Source: Deltaproteobacteria bacterium (GTDB lineage: Bacteria; Desulfobacterota; UBA8473). From it: a stretch of DNA of 9,340 nucleotides. Position numbers and translations under genes: made by a program. Within the stretch, counting starts at the first letter, position 1. Every line of letters begins with the position of its first letter. Under the pieces are notes generated by a model. It was given only the letters and a program-made list of their open reading frames with translations. It was not told where the DNA came from and did not search any database. This document shows, one piece after another, positions 1 to 5,925 of the stretch. The stretch lies in contig JAUXFK010000110.1 in the NCBI GenBank assembly GCA_030623035.1, positions 1 to 9,340 of the forward strand, given 5' to 3'.

Positions 1-3
1 ACT

Positions 4-750
4 ATGCCTTACAATATTAAGCTTGAGGTATTCGAAGGCCCTTTAGATCTCCTGCTTCATCTGATTAAAAAAAATGAACTGGACATATATGATATTCCCA
101 TTGCAAAGATTACCCAACAGTACTTTGAATACCTGGATCTCATGAAGACCCTCAATCTCGATATTGCCGGCGAATTTGTCGTAATGGCAGCAACCCTGAT
201 GCATATAAAATCCAGGATGCTATTGCCTCCAGCAGACGATGAAGGAAAAGATGTGGAAGATGAAGAAGATCCAAGGGCTGAGTTGATAAGACGTCTTATC
301 GAGTATCAGAAGTTTAAAGATGCTGCAAATCGATTAAAGGACTATGAAATATTAGACAGAGATGTGTTTATTAGGGGAGCAAACGGTGAATCCATTGAAG
401 AAGAGAATGGCCTCCATGATATCACTATTTTTGAATTAATCGAGGCCTTTAAAAGGATACTTAAAGAAACACCCCCTGAAGACTTTTTGTATGTTACAGT
501 TGAAAAGATGTCGATCAATGACAGGATAATAGAGATCATTGAAAGGATGGAGAATGTAACCAGTATCGCTTTTGAGTCTCTATTTCTTAGACCGTCAGAT
601 AAAAGCGATATTATTCTGACCTTTCTGGCATTACTTGAACTTATTCGCCTGATGATCGTAAGGGTCATACAGGCAACCCCCTTTGGAACCATTAGAATCT
701 TTCCGATTCATCAAAAACTTTCTGAAGAGATTAATAAACAGAACGGTTAA
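4..750 (+). CDS. scpA: Segregation and condensation protein A (kleisin ScpA)
   Basis: This is the kleisin subunit of the bacterial SMC-ScpAB condensin, which bridges the SMC heads in the cytoplasm and is needed for chromosome compaction and segregation. At 248 residues it has the usual family length. The N-terminal signature FEGPLDLLL is at residues 10-18, and the conserved LMHIKSRMLLPP follows at 65-76. An acidic linker (about 78-90) leads to the helix PRAELIRRLIEYQKF. The C-terminal winged helix (about 200-235, ending GTIRIFPI) is the part that contacts an SMC head in this family. The start is the ATG three bases into the window. It fits the usual family N-terminus (a few residues before the VFEGPLD block), but the upstream Shine-Dalgarno is cut off. 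scpB follows after 17 bases, so the two are probably co-transcribed and made together. No smc gene lies in the window. Confidence 0.97.
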   Translation: MPYNIKLEVFEGPLDLLLHLIKKNELDIYDIPIAKITQQYFEYLDLMKTLNLDIAGEFVVMAATLMHIKSRMLLPPADDEGKDVEDEEDPRAELIRRLIEYQKFKDAANRLKDYEILDRDVFIRGANGESIEEENGLHDITIFELIEAFKRILKETPPEDFLYVTVEKMSINDRIIEIIERMENVTSIAFESLFLRPSDKSDIILTFLALLELIRLMIVRVIQATPFGTIRIFPIHQKLSEEINKQNG

Positions 751-767
751 AAGGCCCTTTAGATAAA

Positions 768-1289
768 TTGGATAGAAAATACCTGAAATCGATCATAGAG
801 AGTTTAATATTTATCTCAGAGACCCCCATCACCATAAATAAGATTAGGGAAGTCATCGATGGGCCGGACAAAAAGACATTGAGGGGTTTGATAATGGAAT
901 TAATAGAAGAATACAAAGCAATGGACAGGGGGTTTATATTATCAGAAGTTGCTGGAGGGTATCAATTTAGAACCAGGCCGGAATACGCTAAATGGAATCG
1001 AAAATTAAAAGGGGCAAAACACCTGAGACTCAGCCAGCCTGCTATGGAAACCCTTGCTATTGTTGCATATAAACAGCCTATTACCCGTCCTGAAATTGAA
1101 TATATCAGAGGAGTTGATGTGGGTGGGATTTTACGGTCTCTTTTAGGTAAGAGACTTGTCAGGATACTGGGAAAGAAGGAAGTGCCGGGAAGACCTCTCA
1201 TATATGGTACCTCTGCTAAATTTCTGGAAGTGTTTGCAATAAAAGATTTAACGAGCCTTCCAACCTTACAAGAGATAGAGGAACCTTAA
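768..1289 (+). CDS. scpB: Segregation and condensation protein B (ScpB), TTG start
   Basis: ScpB is the dimeric winged-helix (kite) partner that binds the ScpA linker in the SMC condensin complex. The first winged helix spans about residues 1-80. The second begins with the family hallmark LSQPAMETLAIVAYKQPITR (89-108), continues into EIEYIRGVDV, and is followed by EVPGRPLIYGT (138-148) and a KFLEVFAIKDLTSLPTL tail typical of the family. The length of 173 residues is normal. The only start giving the full first domain is TTG at 768; the first in-frame ATG is around codon 43, which would remove half of the first winged helix. Shine-Dalgarno support is weak: AAGG at 751-754 lies 13 bases upstream. 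Because the scpA stop is only 17 bases away, translation probably depends on coupling to scpA. Confidence 0.96.
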   Translation: MDRKYLKSIIESLIFISETPITINKIREVIDGPDKKTLRGLIMELIEEYKAMDRGFILSEVAGGYQFRTRPEYAKWNRKLKGAKHLRLSQPAMETLAIVAYKQPITRPEIEYIRGVDVGGILRSLLGKRLVRILGKKEVPGRPLIYGTSAKFLEVFAIKDLTSLPTLQEIEEP

Positions 1290-1327
1290 AAGAAACCCTC
1301 TATTCCCTCGGGCACAATTCAAACGAT

Positions 1328-2068
1328 ATGAAAGAACGACTCCAAAAGATTATTGCAAAGGCTGGGTTGGCATCTCGAAGAGAGGCAGAAATTCTTATTA
1401 GTGATGGAATGGTGAGAGTTAACGATAAAATCGTAACCGAGCTGGGCATTAAAGCCGACCTTATTGAAGACAAAATAGAGGTAAAAGGAGAGCCCATCAC
1501 GAGCCTGGAAAAAAATGTCTATATAATGCTCAATAAACCGAAAGGGTACATCACAGCGCTGAAAGACCCACAGAGAAGGCCCATAGTTACTGACCTTCTA
1601 TCAGATATAAAACAAAGGGTATTCCCCATAGGGAGACTGGACTATGATACTGAGGGGTTACTACTGTTTACCAATGACGGTGATCTTGCTCACTGTTTAC
1701 TCCACCCGGGCAGCAGGATTTTTAAGACCTATCTGGGTGAGATTGACGGCATGTTAAACTCTGGTAAAATCAGTAGATTCAAATCTGGGATTGAGTTAAG
1801 CGATGGGATTACCGCCCCTGCGAAGTTAGAGTTTATAAGAAGGAAAAAAAATAGAAGTTTATGGAAAATCAGTATCTATGAAGGGAGAAAGCGGCAGATA
1901 AAGAGAATGTTTGAAAGTATAGGGTACACGATTTATGAACTAAAACGGATCGGATTCGGCCCCTTAGAATTAGGTCGACTGGCCACTGGCAAATACCGAT
2001 TTTTAACCGATCGAGAGCTGAAAGACTTAAATAAGACTTTAAAACTTGCACAAACGGTTAGAATATGA
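1328..2068 (+). CDS. rluB: 23S rRNA pseudouridine synthase, RsuA/RluB family
   Basis: The enzyme isomerises a uridine in rRNA to pseudouridine; the RluB subgroup modifies the 23S rRNA position equivalent to E. coli U2605. An N-terminal S4 RNA-binding domain (about residues 1-60, with RLQKIIAKAGLASRREAE) precedes the catalytic domain, which starts at VYIMLNKPKGYI. The catalytic motif GRLDYDTEGLLLFTNDGDL is at 102-120, with D105 as the expected nucleophile. The second signature, EGRKRQIKRMF, is at 185-195. The 246-residue length is standard. RsuA, RluE and RluF are close relatives, but the scpA-scpB-rluB order favours RluB. The ATG start lies 38 bases after scpB and has no convincing Shine-Dalgarno, so the gene probably belongs to the scp transcript. 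No clear intrinsic terminator follows; a small GAGAC/GTCTC hairpin at 2078-2091 lacks a T-run. Confidence 0.94.
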   Translation: MKERLQKIIAKAGLASRREAEILISDGMVRVNDKIVTELGIKADLIEDKIEVKGEPITSLEKNVYIMLNKPKGYITALKDPQRRPIVTDLLSDIKQRVFPIGRLDYDTEGLLLFTNDGDLAHCLLHPGSRIFKTYLGEIDGMLNSGKISRFKSGIELSDGITAPAKLEFIRRKKNRSLWKISIYEGRKRQIKRMFESIGYTIYELKRIGFGPLELGRLATGKYRFLTDRELKDLNKTLKLAQTVRI

Positions 2069-2126
2069 CTCTCTTTTGAGACAGCGGTCTCTGGGTGCTT
2101 CTGATACGGTTTCTGTTAAATTTGTA

Positions 2127-2149
2127 GTAACAGTTTAGCTTTTTGAAAA
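2127..2149 (+). repeat. 23-bp dispersed repeat, copy A
   Basis: The sequence GTAACAGTTTAGC followed by TTTTTGAAAA recurs exactly, in inverted orientation, at 8592-8614. Its first 13 bases also occur at 7007-7019, with a one-mismatch inverted copy at 7053-7065. An exact 23-mer is not expected by chance in 9 kb. Sequences flanking each copy differ, which suits the terminus of a mobile-element family or a conserved protein-binding site. The family is not one I can name. Confidence 0.75.
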
Positions 2150-2154
2150 AAGTC

Positions 2155-2357
2155 GCTTCAACGGCAATCAAATTTTAATCCGTGTAAAACTCGCATCCAA
2201 GTGAACGTAAAGAAAGAACAGTATATCACTATTCAATTAAGTATCTCCATTATGACCTATTTCAGATATAAAATGTGAGGTAATCCCCCTGTTCTTTCTT
2301 AACGCTCACTAAGACGCTCAGACAGTACACGCATTAAAATTTGACCGTCGTTGAAGC
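2155..2357. repeat. Long imperfect inverted repeat, MITE-like or structured RNA
   Basis: The left arm (2155-2221) and right arm (2289-2357) are reverse complements over nearly their whole length. The outer 25 bases match at 22 positions (GCTTCAACG...TCAAATTTTAAT), and the inner 16 match at 15 (CGTAAAGAAAGAACAG on the left). The middle, around GTGTA and AGTGAACGT, is weaker. The 67-base apex is partly paired again (TATATC 2222-2227 with GATATA 2265-2270). No coding potential is evident. It resembles a non-autonomous miniature transposon or its remnant. A transcribed folded RNA is the alternative. Confidence 0.7.
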
Positions 2358-2390
2358 TTGCTGATAGCCTTCTATTTCATAGCGCTAAAA

Positions 2391-2399
2391 TGATACAAT
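2391..2399 (+). promoter_or_regulatory. Candidate extended -10 promoter for the 93-residue ORF
   Basis: TGATACAAT contains the TG-N extension followed by TACAAT, one mismatch from TATAAT. The matching -35 position (about 2371-2376, TCTATT) is poor, which is tolerated in extended -10 promoters. Predicted transcription would start near 2405, leaving a leader of about 90 bases that includes the hairpin at 2434-2478. The call rests on motif matching alone. Confidence 0.35.
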
Positions 2400-2433
2400 T
2401 TGCAAAGCATGATCGAAAAAAGGCATTGATTTG

Positions 2434-2478
2434 CCCTTTCATTAAGGTACATATTTTCAACAAACCTTATGAAATGGG
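2434..2478 (+). other. Leader hairpin upstream of the 93-residue ORF
   Basis: CCCTTTCATTAAGGT (2434-2448) pairs with ACCTTATGAAATGGG (2464-2478) over about 14 base pairs with two single-base bulges, around a 15-base loop. It ends six bases before the AAGGAG Shine-Dalgarno at 2485-2490 and leaves that site unpaired. It may stabilise the mRNA or act as a control structure. There is no T-run, so it is not an intrinsic terminator. Confidence 0.45.
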
Positions 2479-2496
2479 AAAGACAAGGAGAATCTT

Positions 2497-2778
2497 ATGA
2501 TAGATCAAGAGAAAATAAAAGCAGTTCATGGTTACGTAAAAGATGAATTTCAGGGGTGTTTAATCGAAGATACCTATGATAAGTTGCGAACTGTCCAGAC
2601 CTTCCGAATCATATACGAAGAATCCATATTCCTCATTACAATTTTACGAGAGTTCTTCGATGATAACAGCCCTTCAGACATCCCGGCTTTGCTACGAAGC
2701 TTCCTCCTTGCGGAACATTTGCGAGATATTGGTAGTACCCCATTGATTGTAACGAAAGAAGGCCTTAAACTCGAATAA
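2497..2778 (+). CDS. Small conserved-looking protein of unknown function, 93 residues
   Basis: I do not recognise the family. The start is well supported: AAGGAG at 2485-2490 lies six bases before the ATG. The predicted product is soluble, mixed in charge, and has no signal peptide or membrane segment. The central stretch (residues 30-60, with FRIIYEESIFLITILREFF) is hydrophobic and helical-looking. It is followed by an acidic turn (DDNSPSD) and the segment IPALLRSFLLAEHLRDIGS, then a short strand-like tail (PLIVTKEGLKLE). No catalytic or metal-binding cluster is visible; there is one cysteine, at position 21. It is preceded by its own candidate promoter and leader hairpin and is separated by 433 bases from the cyclase operon, so it is probably monocistronic. 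The clean start and the absence of internal stops make it a likely real gene. Confidence 0.75.
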   Translation: MIDQEKIKAVHGYVKDEFQGCLIEDTYDKLRTVQTFRIIYEESIFLITILREFFDDNSPSDIPALLRSFLLAEHLRDIGSTPLIVTKEGLKLE

Positions 2779-2883
2779 AATAAAAAAAATAACCCGATAG
2801 ATTCTCGTACGAGCATAAAAGGAAATGCCCTGCCCGCCTGCTCCCACTCTTTTGGCCCTAACAAACTAAGATATATAACAAAA

Positions 2884-2898
2884 TGAGAATGTTTCTCA
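2884..2898. promoter_or_regulatory. Fur-box-like palindrome
   Basis: TGAGAATGTTTCTCA is a 6-3-6 inverted repeat. It differs at one position from the 7-1-7 form TGAGAAT-N-ATTCTCA that matches the known Fur operator consensus in proteobacteria. It sits just after a weak promoter-like pair (TTGGCC 2852-2857 and TATAAC 2874-2879, spacing 16), where a repressor could block initiation. It lies about 100 bases upstream of the stronger promoter at 2996, so its target is uncertain. No iron gene is adjacent. Confidence 0.35.
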
Positions 2899-2919
2899 AT
2901 GGATTTAGCAATAATAGCT

Positions 2920-2965
2920 TTTTGGGGCATTGAAATACTTAATGAGACCTTAGTATACCCCAAAA
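2920..2965. repeat. TTTTGGGG/CCCCAAAA inverted repeat
   Basis: TTTTGGGG (2920-2927) and CCCCAAAA (2958-2965) are perfect 8-base complements. An inner pair, TACT (2936-2939) with AGTA (2952-2955), extends the fold. It could be an operator or a structured RNA segment if transcription starts upstream near 2886. No T-run follows the second arm, so it does not look like a terminator. Confidence 0.4.
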
Positions 2966-2995
2966 TGGTCATTAAATATGCTTAGACCCTTTTTC

Positions 2996-3025
2996 TTGAC
3001 ACAAAGTATATTCTTACTATATTAT
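2996..3025 (+). promoter_or_regulatory. Sigma-70-like promoter for the cyclase operon
   Basis: A perfect -35 box TTGACA (2996-3001) is followed by the AT-rich -10 region TATATTAT. This reads as TATATT (3018-3023, spacing 16) or TATTAT (3020-3025, spacing 18). Transcription would start around 3030-3032, giving a leader of about 180 bases before the cyclase ATG. It is the best promoter match in the gap upstream of that operon. Confidence 0.6.
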
Positions 3026-3088
3026 AAGTATAAAACAAAAAAGAACTTTTTTTTAAAATTGATCGTATTCATCTTTCATTACGATAAC

Positions 3089-3131
3089 CAATCTATAAAA
3101 AGATCCCCTTTTAGTTTCTATCTGTAGATTG
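3089..3131 (+). other. Nested hairpin in the cyclase 5' leader
   Basis: The outer arms CAATCTA (3089-3095) and TAGATTG (3125-3131) enclose an inner hairpin AAAAG (3098-3102) / CTTTT (3108-3112) with loop ATCCC. It lies inside the predicted leader. It resembles no riboswitch class I know, and in AT-rich DNA a fold of this size can arise by chance. Confidence 0.3.
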
Positions 3132-3211
3132 CTTATGCAAATCCCTCCCCATGAATCGGAATCTAAATTATTATACATGCTTCTGGGGTTATATGTAGTT
3201 GAGCATAATTC

Positions 3212-4927
3212 ATGAAAACCTTTATAGATTATCTGAAAAATATACTTTTTAGAATTAAAGAAGCCCTTTTAAAATCTCCCAATGTTTATGATTTTAGCTT
3301 TGGTCAGGTTCTTAAGCGAAGGGGCGTTATTACAGATGACCAGCTGCAAAGTGCACTGAAGGAACAGAGAGATAAAATCAGTAAACTTGGCAAAGCTGTC
3401 CGCCTTGGCAAGGTTATTGTTGAACTGGGATATGCGAGTGAGGATAAAATCCTGGAGGTTATAAACAAGCAATATAGCCTCTCGGTAAAGTCCCTTGATG
3501 AAGATATTAAAGGGCCATTAAAAGAAAGAAGAGAGAACTTTTTAAAAGAACTCCCCTCTACCAGAGTGCCGATATGGTTTCAGTTATCGGTTTCTGTTAC
3601 GGCCTTTATTATTCTTACCATATTTATCTTCAGTTATATAAATCTTACTCGTCAAAAAGAGCAGCTATACCAACAGACTGTTAAGATTGGGATGGTCAGT
3701 CTGAACTATTTCAGCAGCACTGCCCGGATTCCCCTTTTAGATGACGATATCTTACAACTTAACTCACTGATCAAAGATGCAAAGGCTGTAAAGGGGATTC
3801 TTTATGCGATTATAGTAGATGTAGACGACAAAATAAAGGCACATACGGATCATATGAAGATCGGCATGCCCTACAAGGAATATGGTAATACTGGAAAGAG
3901 AGTAAAAGAAGATATTGCTTATTTTGACTATTTCACTTTGTCAGGGGAACACATTGTTGATCTCGTCCAACCAGTTATATTTAAAGACAATAAATTGGGA
4001 GAAGTCCATGTGGGGGTATCGATTGACTTCATTGAACAGTTGGTTCAAGAAAACAAGAAATCCATTATTACAATGACTCTGATCAGTTTTATAATTGGTG
4101 TCTTGGTATCATTGTTTCTTGGACTACGTTTTTCCATGCCTGTTTCGAAGCTAGTAATGGCAACCGAGAAAATAATAGAAGGGGATTATGAATATAGAGT
4201 GCGCTTGAAAAGGAATGACGAACTTGGAACCCTTGCAAGCGCGTTTAATAAGATGAGCAAAGAACTCAACAAGAAGGCAATAATGCAGGATTCTTTTGGG
4301 AAGTACATAGGTTCCGACGTACTTGAAATGATCATGGCAAATCCTCAAAACCTCTGGCTCAAAGGCTTTAGGAATGAGGCTACAATTATTTTTACTGACA
4401 TCAGAGGATTTACATCTTATTCTGAAGTTAATGAGCCAGAAGAAGTCGTCGAGAGGTTAAATGAGTACCTCGGAATAGCCACTCAAGTTATACTCGATTA
4501 CGGTGGATATGTTGATAAGTTTATAGGGGATGCGGTCTTAGGCGTTTTTGGTGTGCCTGTCTACCATGAAGACCATGTTGAAAGGGCTGTAAGAGCTGCA
4601 TTTGATATGCAAAGCGCTTTTCAAAAAGCAGGCAAGAACGGAAACAGACTCCTTTCATCCGTAGGGATTGCCATCAACACTGGAGTTGTCGTTTCAGGCA
4701 ATATTGGGTCACAGTTTAAGATGGAATATACGATAATCGGAGACAGTGTCAATATAACTTCACGCTTGAATGAACTGGCCGGCCCTGGAGAAATCATCAT
4801 CAGTAAAAAAGTCTGCGATCTACTTAAAGATACAATTACTGTAGAAGTACTCCCCTCTCAAAAACTCAGAGGTAGATCAGAAGAGATTGAGGTATTTAAG
4901 GCGTTAAGTATAAAGGATATAAATTAA
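3212..4927 (+). CDS. Membrane class III adenylate cyclase with N-terminal MshEN-like domain, Cache-like sensor and HAMP
   Basis: The protein converts ATP to cAMP at the inner membrane. A cytoplasmic N-domain (about residues 28-95) has two 24-residue repeats of the GspE-N/MshEN type: 29-52 (FGQVL...GVI...QLQSALKEQ) and 64-87 (RLGKVI...G...KQ). TM1 is about 120-143, a periplasmic Cache-like region about 144-283, TM2 about 284-306 and HAMP about 306-357. The catalytic domain spans about 385-569. Metal ligands D396 (FTDIRGF) and D440 (KFIGDAV) are present. K436 and T507 (EYTIIGD) are the adenine-specifying pair of class IIIb enzymes. N514 and R518 (SVNITSR) are the transition-state residues. The catalytic site therefore looks complete. 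At 571 residues, no part appears truncated. Shine-Dalgarno support is weak (GAG at 3201-3203). The stop overlaps the ATG of the deacetylase gene by one base, so output and envelope genes are expressed together. Confidence 0.93.
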   Translation: MKTFIDYLKNILFRIKEALLKSPNVYDFSFGQVLKRRGVITDDQLQSALKEQRDKISKLGKAVRLGKVIVELGYASEDKILEVINKQYSLSVKSLDEDIKGPLKERRENFLKELPSTRVPIWFQLSVSVTAFIILTIFIFSYINLTRQKEQLYQQTVKIGMVSLNYFSSTARIPLLDDDILQLNSLIKDAKAVKGILYAIIVDVDDKIKAHTDHMKIGMPYKEYGNTGKRVKEDIAYFDYFTLSGEHIVDLVQPVIFKDNKLGEVHVGVSIDFIEQLVQENKKSIITMTLISFIIGVLVSLFLGLRFSMPVSKLVMATEKIIEGDYEYRVRLKRNDELGTLASAFNKMSKELNKKAIMQDSFGKYIGSDVLEMIMANPQNLWLKGFRNEATIIFTDIRGFTSYSEVNEPEEVVERLNEYLGIATQVILDYGGYVDKFIGDAVLGVFGVPVYHEDHVERAVRAAFDMQSAFQKAGKNGNRLLSSVGIAINTGVVVSGNIGSQFKMEYTIIGDSVNITSRLNELAGPGEIIISKKVCDLLKDTITVEVLPSQKLRGRSEEIEVFKALSIKDIN

Positions 4928-5925
4928 TGTGGCTAAAAGCAAATAAAATAAACTCCCTATTTAAGTACTTATCATTGTTTTGTATTCTGTTACCTGTATT
5001 AACTGCCTGCGCCGCGTTTTCATCAAAGCGTATTTATAAAGATTTCGTTATTGTTAAGGCGAAATCAGAAGACAGCCTTTCTTCTCTTGCCGGAGAATAT
5101 TTAAAAGATATGTCAAAGGGCTGGGTTATTGCTCAATTTAACGGGATTAAAAACATAACAACCGGGGAAAAATTGATAATCCCTATTAAGCCTTTTGATA
5201 GAGGTCGTTTAAGAATATATGGCCTTCAAACTGTTCCCATACTTACATACCATAGATTTTCCAGGAAGAAAGCAGACAAAATGGTTGTAACTGAGGCTTC
5301 ATTCGATGCACAGATGAAATATCTAAAAGAAAACGGATATCATGTAATCAAATTAGACCAGCTATTAGACCTTCTCAACCTTAAATACCAGGCACAAAAG
5401 AAGTCCGTTGTTATCACGATTGATGGTGGATGGCGTTCTTGCCATGAAATAGCTTTTCCGATACTAAAAAAGTATGGATTCCAGGCAACACTTTTTATTT
5501 ACACTGATTTTATTGGCAGGAAAAAAGCAATGTCATGGGAACAGGTTAAAGAGATGTCAGAAAATGGCTTTGACATCCAATGCCATAGCAAAACGCATCG
5601 AAATTTAGCGAGATTGCATGGAGATGAAACATTAAACGATTACGTCAAAGCCTTAGACAGGGAGATATCCTTATCAACAAAACAGATCAAACAGAAATTG
5701 GATAAACAATGCAAATACTTTGCATATCCCTTTGGTGAAACCAACAGTATGGTTATTGAGGTTTTGAAAAAATACGGTTATCATGCTGCTTTTACTATAA
5801 CCCGAGGGAGTAATCCTTTCTTTATAAATAACTTTATGATAAAAAGATCCGTTATTTACGGCACTTTTAACTTAAGAGAGTTTAAGAAGAATTTAATCGT
5901 TTTCACTAAGGCTGACCTGAAATGA
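4927..5925 (+). CDS. LysM-containing NodB-type polysaccharide deacetylase lipoprotein, altered motif 1
   Basis: This is a predicted lipoprotein of carbohydrate esterase family 4, a family that removes N-acetyl groups from GlcNAc polymers. The signal peptide ends in lipobox LTAC with C28; Ala at +2 favours the outer membrane. A LysM domain (about 40-88) should bind peptidoglycan. The NodB domain starts at PILTYHRF (104-111). Motif 1 reads TIDGG (164-168), not the usual T-x-D-D-G: D166, the general base, is kept, but the second Asp, a metal ligand, is G167. Motif 2, HSKTH (220-224), has both metal-binding histidines. Motif 3 is FAYPFG (265-270). Motifs 4 and 5 are not evident. The C-terminal IKRSVIYGTFNLREF resembles related LysM/deacetylase proteins. 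AAAGGA at 4912-4917 lies nine bases before the ATG, which overlaps the cyclase stop. Activity is doubtful unless another residue replaces D167. Confidence 0.9.
   Translation: MWLKANKINSLFKYLSLFCILLPVLTACAAFSSKRIYKDFVIVKAKSEDSLSSLAGEYLKDMSKGWVIAQFNGIKNITTGEKLIIPIKPFDRGRLRIYGLQTVPILTYHRFSRKKADKMVVTEASFDAQMKYLKENGYHVIKLDQLLDLLNLKYQAQKKSVVITIDGGWRSCHEIAFPILKKYGFQATLFIYTDFIGRKKAMSWEQVKEMSENGFDIQCHSKTHRNLARLHGDETLNDYVKALDREISLSTKQIKQKLDKQCKYFAYPFGETNSMVIEVLKKYGYHAAFTITRGSNPFFINNFMIKRSVIYGTFNLREFKKNLIVFTKADLK

Larger units (their letters stand above)
2069..2496. other. Intergenic region rich in repeats and hairpins
   Basis: This 428-base gap has no credible gene. It holds, in order, a small GAGAC/GTCTC hairpin (2078-2091), a 23-bp dispersed repeat (2127-2149), a long imperfect inverted repeat (2155-2357), a candidate extended -10 promoter (2391-2399) and a hairpin (2434-2478) just before the Shine-Dalgarno of the next gene. 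It marks the boundary between the conserved scp-rluB block and the accessory genes. Confidence 0.7.
2779..3211. other. Intergenic regulatory region upstream of the cyclase operon
   Basis: I see no gene in this 433-base gap. It contains a CT-rich stretch (about 2828-2857), a Fur-box-like palindrome (2884-2898), a TTTTGGGG/CCCCAAAA inverted repeat (2920-2965), a promoter (2996-3025) and a nested hairpin (3089-3131) in the predicted 180-base leader of the cyclase mRNA. A 132-codon minus-strand reading frame that enters the gap has no Shine-Dalgarno and is the antisense of the 93-residue gene. Confidence 0.6.

Noticed and set aside
2078..2091. Intrinsic terminator after rluB
   Set aside because: The GAGAC/GTCTC stem has only five pairs and is followed by TGGGTGC, not a T-run.
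2155..2357. Integron attC site or retron ncRNA
   Set aside because: The ends do not match the attC core RYYYAAC/GTTRRRY, and the structure is longer than known attC sites. No integrase or reverse transcriptase is in the window.
2804..2813. CTCGTACGAG perfect palindrome after the 93-residue gene
   Set aside because: Only ten bases with no loop or T-run; too short to call an operator or terminator without a second copy.
2574..2972. 132-codon reading frame on the minus strand
   Set aside because: It is antisense to the well-supported 93-residue gene over half its length, has no Shine-Dalgarno, and its product shows no domain-like pattern.
3212..4927. Guanylate cyclase or diguanylate cyclase
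   Set aside because: The adenine-specifying pair K436/T507 is that of class IIIb adenylate cyclases, and there is no GGDEF motif.
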